Both the position numbers and the translations under genes were made by a program. From assembly GCA_019635315.1 (NCBI GenBank), contig JAHBZT010000007.1, positions 62,001 through 126,000 on the forward strand: a stretch of 64,000 nt of DNA, in the 5' to 3' direction. This DNA comes from Rubrivivax sp. (GTDB lineage Bacteria > Pseudomonadota > Gammaproteobacteria > Burkholderiales > Burkholderiaceae_C). Positions 57,452-64,000 of this stretch are shown here, piece by piece. Under the pieces are notes generated by a model. That model saw nothing but the letters and a program-made list of their open reading frames with translations. It was not told the origin of the DNA and did no database searches. Positions within the stretch are counted from its first letter, which is position 1, and each line of letters begins with the position of its first letter.

Positions 57452-57492
57452 TCTGGCGCGCCCGTGCGCCCCGCGGCCGCGCGGCCGCGCGG

Positions 57493-58302
57493 TCAGCCGG
57501 CCGCCTGCAGCATCTGCGCCACCACCGCCACCGCGATCACCTCGGGCTCCTTGCCGGTGATGCCCGGCACGCCGATCGGGCACACCAAGCGCGCGAGGCG
57601 CTCGTCGGCGATGCCGCGTTCGCGCAGCCGGTGCTCGAAGCGCGCGCGCTTGGTCCGCGAGCCGATGAGCCCGAACCAGCCGAAGTCGCCGCGGGCCAGG
57701 ACCTCGCGCGTGATCGCCAGGTCCAGCTCATGGCTGTGCGTCAGCACCAGGAAGAAGGCGCCCGGCGGCGCGGCGGTGACCTCGGCCTCGACCGGCTCGA
57801 CCGCCAGGCGTTCGATGTGCGGCGGCAGCGGCTCGCGTGGAAATTCGGCCTCGCGCTCGTCGATCCAGCTCACGTGGCAGGGGATGCCGGCCAGCAGCCG
57901 CACGACGGCGCGGCCGACATGACCGGCGCCGTAGAGCTGCAGCGTGAACCGCGGCGGCGGCGCCGCCCAGGCCTGCGGGTCGTCGGCTGCCAGCAGCGTG
58001 AAGCCGAGGTCCAGCGCCCCGCCGCAGCACTGGCCCAGCGACGGGCCCAGCGCGACCTGGCGGCGCAGCGGCACGAAGGCCTCGCCGGTCGCCAGGCGCG
58101 CGAGCAGCGCCCGCGCATCGGCAATGGCCTGCAGTTCCAGGTGGCCGCCGCCTATCGTGCCGGCCACCGCGTCGAGCGCGACCAGCATGCGCGTGCCGGC
58201 CTCGCGCGGCACCGAGCCGCGGTGCGCCAGCACCTGCACCACCACCGCAGCGCGGCCGGCAGCGCGCCAGGCGCGGGCGGTGGCGCGCAGCGCCTCGTTC
58301 AC
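57493..58302 (-). CDS. xdhC: Xanthine dehydrogenase accessory protein XdhC
   Basis: 269 residues. It binds molybdenum cofactor, helps its sulfuration and inserts it into XdhB. The N-terminal XdhC/CoxI domain has AHRGSVPREAGTRMLV and GTIGGGHLEL with GQCCGGALDLGF. The C-terminal Rossmann part has LYGAGHVGRAVVRLLAGIPC, FFLVLTHSHELDLAITREVL and GWFGLIGSRTKRARFEHRLR. It starts 11 bases after xdhB in the xdhA-xdhB-xdhC operon. Confidence 0.95.
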   Translation of the reverse strand: MNEALRATARAWRAAGRAAVVVQVLAHRGSVPREAGTRMLVALDAVAGTIGGGHLELQAIADARALLARLATGEAFVPLRRQVALGPSLGQCCGGALDLGFTLLAADDPQAWAAPPPRFTLQLYGAGHVGRAVVRLLAGIPCHVSWIDEREAEFPREPLPPHIERLAVEPVEAEVTAAPPGAFFLVLTHSHELDLAITREVLARGDFGWFGLIGSRTKRARFEHRLRERGIADERLARLVCPIGVPGITGKEPEVIAVAVVAQMLQAAG

Positions 58303-58312
58303 GCGACGCCGC

Positions 58313-60673
58313 TCACGCGCCGGCCGCCGCCTGCTGCACCGCGGTCACCGCGCGCAACACCGCCTCCGGCGTGGCCGGCGCGGTGAGCGGCGGGTCGACG
58401 CGGTGACCACCGACGGCGCTGACCGCATCGCGGATCGCGAAGAAGGCCGAGAACGGCAGCAGCAGCGGCGGTTCGCCGACCGCCTTGCTGCGGTGGATGC
58501 TGTCGGCGCGGTTGGCGCCGTCCCACAGCCGCGTCGTCAGCCGCGGCGGGCAGTCGGTCGCGGTCGGGATCTTGTAGGTGCTGGGTGCATGTGTCCACAG
58601 CGCGCCGGTCTTCGGATGCCAGACCAGTTCCTCGCTCGTCAGCCAGCCCAGGCCCTGCACGTAGGCGCCCTCGATCTGGCCGATGTCGATGGCCGGGTTC
58701 AGCGAGCGGCCGACGTCGTGCAGCAGGTCGGCGGCCAGCACGCGCGTCTCGCCGGTCAGCGTGTCGACGACGACCTCGGACAGCGCGGCGCCATAGGCGA
58801 AGTAGAAGAAGGGCCGGCCCTGCAGCGTCGCCTTGTCCCAGTGCAGGCCGGGCGTGGCGTAGAAGCCCTCGCTCCACAGCTGCACGCGCGCGAGATAGGC
58901 CTCCGCGACGAGGTGCTCGAACGGGTGCCAGCCGCCATTCGTGCCGACGAGGCCACCCTCGAAGCGCACCGCGGCCGCGTCGCCGCCGAAGCGGTCGGCC
59001 GCGAAGGCGGCCAGCCGCTCGCGGATGCGCCGCGCCGCGTCCTGCGCCGCCTTGCCGTTGAGGTCGCTGCCGGTGCTGGCCGCGGTGGCCGAGGTATTGG
59101 CGACCTTGGCGGTGTCGGTGGCGCTGCAGCGCACGCGTTCGAGCGCGATGCCCAGCTCCTGCGCCACCACCTGCGCGACCTTGGTATTGAGGCCCTGGCC
59201 CATCTCGGTGCCGCCATGGTTCACGAGCACGCTGCCGTCGGTATAGACATGCACCAGCGCGCCGGCCTGGTTGAGGTGGGTGACGTTGAAGCTGATGCCG
59301 AACTTGACCGGCGTCAGCGCCAACCCCTTCTTGAGCACCGGGCTCGCGGCGTTGAAGGCGGCGACCTCGGCGCGGCGCTCGTCGTAGCGTGCGCTGCGCG
59401 CCAGCTCGTCGACCAGCTCGTGGATCACGTTGTCCTCGACCACCTGGCCGTAGGGCGTGACGTTGCGCTCGGCGCTGCCGTAGAAATTGGCGCGCCGCAC
59501 CGCCAGCGGGTCCTTGCCCAGCCGGCACGCCACCGAGTCCATCACGAATTCGATCGCGAGCGCGCCCTGCGGGCCGCCGAAGCCGCGGAAGGCGGTATTG
59601 CTCTGCGTATTCGTCTTCGCCGAGTAGCCGTGCATCGCCACGTGCGGCAGCCAGTAGGCGTTGTCGAAGTGGCACAGCGCGCGCGTCATCACCGGGCCGG
59701 AGAGGTCGGCCGAGTGGCCGGCGTTGGAGATCATCGTGACCTCGGCGCCGAGGATGCGGCCTTCGTCGTCGAAGCCGATGTCGAGGTCGTAGGCGAAGCC
59801 ATGGCGGCGGCCGGTGACCAGGAAGTCGTCGTCGCGGTCCAGGCGCAGCTTGACCGGCCGCTGCAGCCGCGCCGCGGCGACCGCGGCAATGCAGGCGACC
59901 AGCGCCGACTGCGACTCCTTGCCGCCGAAGCCGCCGCCCATGCGCCGGCATTCGACGCGCACGGCGTGCGAGGCCACGCCCAGCGCGCGCGCCACCAGGT
60001 GCTGCATCTCGCTGGGGTGCTGCGTCGAGCACCACACCAGCATGCCGCCATCCTCCTGCGGGAGCGCGACCGAGACCTGGCCTTCCAGGTAGAAATGCTC
60101 CTGGCCGCCGACCGACCAGGTGGTCTGCAGCCGGTGCGGCGCGGCTGCGAGGGCCGCCGAAGCATCGCCGCGCCGCAGGTGCATGGGCGGCACCACGTAC
60201 TGCTGCCGGGCATGCGCCTCGCGCGCGTCGATCACGGCCGGCAGCGGCCGGGCACGGACCACCTCCCTCGCGCGCGCGGCGGCGCGCCGCGCCGCGTCGC
60301 GCGTCGTCGCGATCACCGCGAAGACCGGCTGGCCGGCGTGGCGCAGCACGTCGCCGGCCTCGCCGGCCAGGATGGGGTCGTCGTGCACCAGCGAGCCGCA
60401 GTCGTTGATGCCCGGGATGTCGCGCGCCGAGATCACGGCCACGACGCCGGGCAGCTCGCGCAGCGGCGCCAGGTCCAGTGCCTCGATCACGCCATGCGCC
60501 AGCGGCGACAGGCCCAGCGCGGCATGCAGCATGCCGGCGGCTTCCGGCAGGTCGTCGGTATAGGGCGCGCGACCGGCGACATGCAGGTGCGCGCTCTCGT
60601 GCGGGCGCGGGCGGCCGACCACCGCCGGCGCCGCGTCGGCGGCCAGCAGCGCCTCGTCAAGGGGCTTGTTCAT
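58313..60673 (-). CDS. xdhB: Xanthine dehydrogenase, molybdopterin-binding subunit
   Basis: 786 residues from the ATG at 60673, overlapping the xdhA stop (ATGA). Molybdenum-cofactor-binding subunit oxidising hypoxanthine and xanthine to urate. Motifs: GQEHFYLEGQVSVA, RRMGGGFGGKESQSALVACI, FRGFGGPQGALAIE, HGGTEMGQGLNTKVAQV, and the catalytic glutamate in SKAVGEPPLLLPFSAFFAIR. Length and arrangement match bacterial two-subunit XDH (XdhA carries FeS and FAD). Confidence 0.96.
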   Translation of the reverse strand: MNKPLDEALLAADAAPAVVGRPRPHESAHLHVAGRAPYTDDLPEAAGMLHAALGLSPLAHGVIEALDLAPLRELPGVVAVISARDIPGINDCGSLVHDDPILAGEAGDVLRHAGQPVFAVIATTRDAARRAAARAREVVRARPLPAVIDAREAHARQQYVVPPMHLRRGDASAALAAAPHRLQTTWSVGGQEHFYLEGQVSVALPQEDGGMLVWCSTQHPSEMQHLVARALGVASHAVRVECRRMGGGFGGKESQSALVACIAAVAAARLQRPVKLRLDRDDDFLVTGRRHGFAYDLDIGFDDEGRILGAEVTMISNAGHSADLSGPVMTRALCHFDNAYWLPHVAMHGYSAKTNTQSNTAFRGFGGPQGALAIEFVMDSVACRLGKDPLAVRRANFYGSAERNVTPYGQVVEDNVIHELVDELARSARYDERRAEVAAFNAASPVLKKGLALTPVKFGISFNVTHLNQAGALVHVYTDGSVLVNHGGTEMGQGLNTKVAQVVAQELGIALERVRCSATDTAKVANTSATAASTGSDLNGKAAQDAARRIRERLAAFAADRFGGDAAAVRFEGGLVGTNGGWHPFEHLVAEAYLARVQLWSEGFYATPGLHWDKATLQGRPFFYFAYGAALSEVVVDTLTGETRVLAADLLHDVGRSLNPAIDIGQIEGAYVQGLGWLTSEELVWHPKTGALWTHAPSTYKIPTATDCPPRLTTRLWDGANRADSIHRSKAVGEPPLLLPFSAFFAIRDAVSAVGGHRVDPPLTAPATPEAVLRAVTAVQQAAAGA

Positions 60674-62190
60674 GCCGGCTCCCCGACGCGCAGGCCGCCG
60701 TCGTCGCGCGCCCAGACGCTGAGCATCGCCTCGGGCAGCGGATCGTGCGGCCGCGTCTGCAGCCAGAAGCGGCGCAGCAGCTGCTGCGCCACCGTGCGCC
60801 GGTAGTCGGCGCTGGCGCGCAGGTCCGACAGCGGCGCGAAGTCCTGCGCCAGCGCGGCCTGCGCGTCGGCGAGCGCCGCCTCGTCCCAGGCGCGGCCGCG
60901 CAGCGCCGCCTCGGCCCCCGTCGCACGGCGCACGGTGGCGGCCATGCCGCCGAAGGCCAGGCGCACGTCGGCGATGCGCTCGCCGTCCAGCGTCACCGCG
61001 AGCCCGGCGCACAGCGCCGAGATGTCGCTGTCGAAACGCTTGCTGACCTTGTAGGCCTGCACGCGCTGCTCGCGCGGGGTCACGGTCGCGCGCCGCGGCA
61101 CCTCGACCGCCTGCACGAATTCTCCGGGCTCGAGCGCATTCTTCATGTAGTCGAGATAGAAGGCGTCCAGCGCCAGCCGGCGTTGCCGCTCGCCGCGACG
61201 CAGCAGCAGCACCGCCCCCAGCGCCATCAGCACCGGAGCCGCGTCGCCGATCGGCGAACCGTTGGCCACGTTGCCGACGAAGCTGCCGGCATGGCGCACC
61301 GGCGGCGACGCGAAGCGCAGCCAGACATCGCGCAGCGCCGGCCACTCGGCGACGAGCGCGCGCCAGGCCTCCTCCAGCGACACCGCGGCGGCGATGGTGA
61401 TCGTGTCGTCGGTGACCGCCAGCCGCTTCAGCTCGGCGACCTCGCCCACGTAGAGCAGCGGCCCGAGTTCGCGAAACTGCTTGTTGACCCACAGGCCGAT
61501 GTCGGTGGCGCCGGACAGGATGCGCGCCTGCGGCTGCGCCTCGCGCAGCGCGGCGAACTCGGCCAGCGTGCGCGGCGCGTGGAAGTCACCTGCGGCATGC
61601 GCCACGCGCAGCGGCGGGTCGGCCCGCAGCGCCTTCAGCGCCGCGATCACCGGCGCGCGGTCCAGCGGCTGCGGCGGCAGCTCGAACAGGCGCTCGCCGG
61701 CATCCAGGATGGGCCGGTAGCCGGTGCAGCGGCACAGGTTGCCGGCCAACAGGTCGGCCAGGGCGCGGCGGTCCGGCCGTGGGGCGCCCGCCGCGCAGGC
61801 CTCGCTGGCGCCCCACAGCGACATCACGATCCCCGGCGTGCAGAAGCCGCATTGCGAGCCGTGGCAGTCGACCATCGCCTGCTGCACCGGGTGCAGCGGC
61901 CCGCCCGGCGGCGACAGGTCCTCGACCGTGAACAGCGCGCGCCCGTCCAGCGTGGGCAGGAAGCGGATGCAGGCATTGACGGCACGCAGCTGCAGGCCGT
62001 CGTCGCCGTCGAGTTCGCCGACGACCACGGTGCAGGCGCCGCAGTCGCCCTCGGCGCAGCCTTCCTTGGTGCCGGTGCAGCGCGCGTCCTCGCGCAGCCA
62101 TTCGAGCACAGTGCGCGTGGGCGCGGCGCGGTCGGTCTCGACCAGGGCACCACGGTGCCAGAAGCGGATCGGTCTTGTCGTCGTGGTCAT
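60670..62190 (-). CDS. xdhA: Xanthine dehydrogenase, FeS/FAD subunit
   Basis: 506 residues from the ATG at 62190. Two [2Fe-2S] clusters: the plant-type set [10 protein letters not shown] and the second set CGFCTPG with [10 protein letters not shown]. The FAD-binding domain has [34 protein letters not shown] and [19 protein letters not shown]. It passes electrons from the Mo site to NAD. First gene of the leftward xdhABC operon, divergent from the guanine deaminase gene with a 200-base shared control region. Confidence 0.96.
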   Translation of the reverse strand: MTTTTRPIRFWHRGALVETDRAAPTRTVLEWLREDARCTGTKEGCAEGDCGACTVVVGELDGDDGLQLRAVNACIRFLPTLDGRALFTVEDLSPPGGPLHPVQQAMVDCHGSQCGFCTPGIVMSLWGASEACAAGAPRPDRRALADLLAGNLCRCTGYRPILDAGERLFELPPQPLDRAPVIAALKALRADPPLRVAHAAGDFHAPRTLAEFAALREAQPQARILSGATDIGLWVNKQFRELGPLLYVGEVAELKRLAVTDDTITIAAAVSLEEAWRALVAEWPALRDVWLRFASPPVRHAGSFVGNVANGSPIGDAAPVLMALGAVLLLRRGERQRRLALDAFYLDYMKNALEPGEFVQAVEVPRRATVTPREQRVQAYKVSKRFDSDISALCAGLAVTLDGERIADVRLAFGGMAATVRRATGAEAALRGRAWDEAALADAQAALAQDFAPLSDLRASADYRRTVAQQLLRRFWLQTRPHDPLPEAMLSVWARDDGGLRVGEPA

Positions 62191-62390
62191 CGGTGCAGGG
62201 GCAAGCAAGCGACACGCCGGAGCCGCGGGCTGCCGCGACTGCCGACACATCGGCGCCCGTCAGGATACGCCCTGGCAGGCGGCCGGTATACGATGCCCGC
62301 CATGCCCCGACCCAGCGACAAGGACACCGCCGCCCGACCGCGAGCCGCCTGCCGCAGGGTGTGCGGCCTCGCGCCGGCGGCAGGCGTGGC

Positions 62391-63683
62391 ATGAAGGCGC
62401 TGCGCGGCGACCTGCTGGACTTCACCGCCGCGCCGGCCTGGGGCGACACCGCCAGCGCCGCCGTGCGCTGGCGGCCCGACCACTGGCTGCTGGTCGGCGA
62501 CGAAGGCCGCATCGCCGCCGTACAGCCCGAGGAGCCGCCCCCGGGCATCCCGCGCGAGGACCACCGCGGCCGCCTGCTGCTGCCCGGTTTCATCGACACC
62601 CACGTGCACAGCCCGCAGCTCGACGTCGTCGCCAGCTACGGCACCGAGCTGCTGGACTGGCTGCAGCGCTATACCTTCCCGTCCGAGACCGCCTGGGCCG
62701 ACCCGGCCGTCGCGCAGACCGGCAGCGAACGTTTCCTCGACGCGCTGCTGGCCCATGGCACCACTGCCGCCGCGGTCTTCCCGACCGTGCACAAGGTGTC
62801 GGCCGAGGCGCTGTTCCAGGCCGCGTCGGCGCGCGGCATGCGCGTGATCGGCGGCAAGGTGCTGATGGACCGCCACGCGCCGCCCGGCCTGACCGACGAC
62901 GTGCCCGGCGCGCGCCGCGACTGCGAGGATCTCATCCACCGCTGGCATGGCCGCGGCCGCAACGCCTATGCGGTGACGGTGCGCTTCGCGCCCACCAGCA
63001 CGCCGTCGCAGCTGGCGATGGCCGGCGAACTGGCGCGCGCCGACCCCACGCTGTACATGCAGACCCATGTCGCCGAGAACCGCGACGAGCTGCGCTGGGT
63101 CGCCGAGCTGTTTCCCCAGGCCCGCAGCTACCTGGCCGTCTATGCCGACGCCGGGCTGCTGCACCGGCGCTCGCTGCTGGCGCATGGCATCTGGCTGGAC
63201 GACGCCGACCGCACCGCGCTGGGCGCCGTCGGCGCCACGCTGGTGCACTGCCCGGACTCCAACCTGTTCCTCGGCAGCGGGCTTTTCGGCTGGCGCGCGG
63301 CCGAGGCCGCGGGCGCTCATGTCACGCTGGCCAGCGACGTCGGCGGCGGCACGCGGCTGTGCCTGCTGCGCACGCTGGCCGACGCCTACCGCGTGCAGGC
63401 GCTGGCCGGCGAACGCCTGACCGCCTGGTGCGCGCTGCACGCGGTGACGCGCGGCGCCGCGGTCGCGCTGCAGCTGGAGCAGGAGATCGGCGCGCTGGAG
63501 CCGGGCTGCGTGGCCGACCTCTGCGCCTGGGACTGGAGCGCCGGCCTCGTCGACGCGCACCGCGTGCCGCTGGCACGCGACCTGCACGAGAAGGTCTTCG
63601 CCTGGCTGCAACTGGCCGACGAGCGCCACCTCGCCGCGACCTGGGTGGCCGGTGTGCCGCGCTACCGCCGGAGCCCGAGTTGA
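62391..63683 (+). CDS. guaD: Guanine deaminase
   Basis: 430 residues from the ATG at 62391. Amidohydrolase-superfamily zinc enzyme converting guanine to xanthine, the substrate of XdhAB. Motifs: [20 protein letters not shown] (metal HxH), [61 protein letters not shown] and [21 protein letters not shown] at 62287-62294 could be its -10. A 31-codon frame (62302-62394) ends on the start codon but lacks a ribosome-binding site. Followed immediately by a transporter gene (4-base overlap). Confidence 0.94.
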   Translation: MKALRGDLLDFTAAPAWGDTASAAVRWRPDHWLLVGDEGRIAAVQPEEPPPGIPREDHRGRLLLPGFIDTHVHSPQLDVVASYGTELLDWLQRYTFPSETAWADPAVAQTGSERFLDALLAHGTTAAAVFPTVHKVSAEALFQAASARGMRVIGGKVLMDRHAPPGLTDDVPGARRDCEDLIHRWHGRGRNAYAVTVRFAPTSTPSQLAMAGELARADPTLYMQTHVAENRDELRWVAELFPQARSYLAVYADAGLLHRRSLLAHGIWLDDADRTALGAVGATLVHCPDSNLFLGSGLFGWRAAEAAGAHVTLASDVGGGTRLCLLRTLADAYRVQALAGERLTAWCALHAVTRGAAVALQLEQEIGALEPGCVADLCAWDWSAGLVDAHRVPLARDLHEKVFAWLQLADERHLAATWVAGVPRYRRSPS

Positions 63684-64000
63684 CCGCCTCCACCCCGACC
63701 GCCGAGACCACCGCCGCGGGCCCGGCCGCCCGGCCCGGCGGCGCCACGCTGCGCCTGCAGCTGACCGGCATCAGCAAGCAGTACCCCGCGGTGCGCGCCA
63801 ACGACCGCGTGGACCTCTCGGTGCGTGCCGGCGAGATCCACGCCGTGCTCGGCGAGAACGGCGCCGGCAAGAGCACGCTGATGAAGATCATCTACGGCGC
63901 CGTGCAGCCCGACGAAGGCGAGATCCGCTTCAACGGCCGCCCGGTGCGCATCGCCAGCCCGGCGCAGGCGCGGCGGCTGGGCATCGCGATGGTCTACCAG
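63680..64000 (+). CDS. ABC transporter ATP-binding protein, sugar/nucleoside type (partial)
   Basis: 107 codons visible from a TTG at 63680, which overlaps the guaD stop (TTGA); the gene continues past the window. After an Ala/Thr-rich leader the ATPase begins [20 protein letters not shown], with Walker [21 protein letters not shown] and [16 protein letters not shown] (Q-loop). This is the type of the double-ATPase proteins RbsA, MglA and YufO/NupO. Next to guanine deaminase and xanthine dehydrogenase, the likely substrate is a purine base or nucleoside; permeases and a BMP-type binding protein would be expected downstream. Confidence 0.88.
   Translation, partial: MTASTPTAETTAAGPAARPGGATLRLQLTGISKQYPAVRANDRVDLSVRAGEIHAVLGENGAGKSTLMKIIYGAVQPDEGEIRFNGRPVRIASPAQARRLGIAMVYQ

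Noticed and set aside
61244-61262. Third copy of GTCGCCGATCGGCGA inside xdhA
   Set aside because: Ends do not fit TGTC-N10-GACA, it is inside coding sequence (GSPIGDAA motif), and no sigma-54 promoter is near.
62302-62394. 31-codon frame ending on the guaD start codon
   Set aside because: Position suggests a coupled leader peptide, but there is no ribosome-binding site and the Arg/Ala-rich text looks like ordinary GC-rich noise.

Overview
The window is very GC-rich (about 70% or more by eye) and densely packed. Gene content points to a betaproteobacterium of the order Burkholderiales, probably a Rubrivivax/Leptothrix/Ideonella-like relative. The evidence is an EarP plus EF-P pair with an arginine in the EF-P loop, PEP-CTERM proteins, the glnA-DUF4124-ntrB-ntrC order, class 2 PyrD, bifunctional MnmC, and many GTG/TTG starts with 4-base stop/start overlaps. 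No rRNA, tRNA, CRISPR array, prophage or intact insertion sequence was seen. The accessory DNA is small: a ccdAB toxin-antitoxin pair, a REP-like repeat, a ligA BRCT remnant and one gene split by an in-frame stop.

Layout. 1-5.2 kb: a leftward run uvrC - lipoprotein - pgsA - EamA transporter, then the divergent pair earP and efp. 6-9.4 kb: VOC protein, DUF3445 haem protein, mnmC. 9.4-10.6 kb (leftward): MliC-like lipoprotein, rpiA, a 60-residue basic protein. 10.7-17.4 kb: pyrD, the ligA remnant, a PEP-CTERM protein, a two-lobe aspartic protease, a broken OmpA-type gene and a hydrolase. 17.3-25.2 kb: gamma-glutamyltransferase, CoA-transferase AB, a divergent thioesterase/PAS-LuxR pair, a GST, and a tannase-like esterase with its MarR regulator. 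25-31.8 kb: thioesterase, YceH, SDR, and an Att-like ABC/FtsX/lipocalin cassette. 31.8-37.3 kb: degenerate GGDEF protein, ABC exporter, ccdAB running into thyA-folA, then xthA. 37.4-42.1 kb (leftward): glnA, DUF4124 protein, ntrB, ntrC. 42.3-46.7 kb: CinA-like protein, EI24 membrane protein, AIM24-family protein, diguanylate cyclase, crcB. 46.8-55.9 kb: ETF-quinone oxidoreductase, the envelope two-component set glrK-qseG-glrR, then opgG-opgH. 56-64 kb: GNAT, a second PEP-CTERM protein, and a purine-catabolism block (xdhA-xdhB-xdhC leftward; guanine deaminase and a purine/sugar-type ABC transporter rightward).

The most interesting feature is regulatory. Between glrR and opgG lie two near-identical palindromes that fit the TGTC-N10-GACA consensus reported for GlrR in enterobacteria. 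They are followed by an IHF-like AT-rich site and a GG-N10-GC sigma-54 promoter just upstream of opgG. This predicts direct GlrK/GlrR and sigma-54 control of osmoregulated periplasmic glucan synthesis, a target I do not know to be described. A second point is a ccdAB module whose toxin gene runs directly into a TTG-started thyA.
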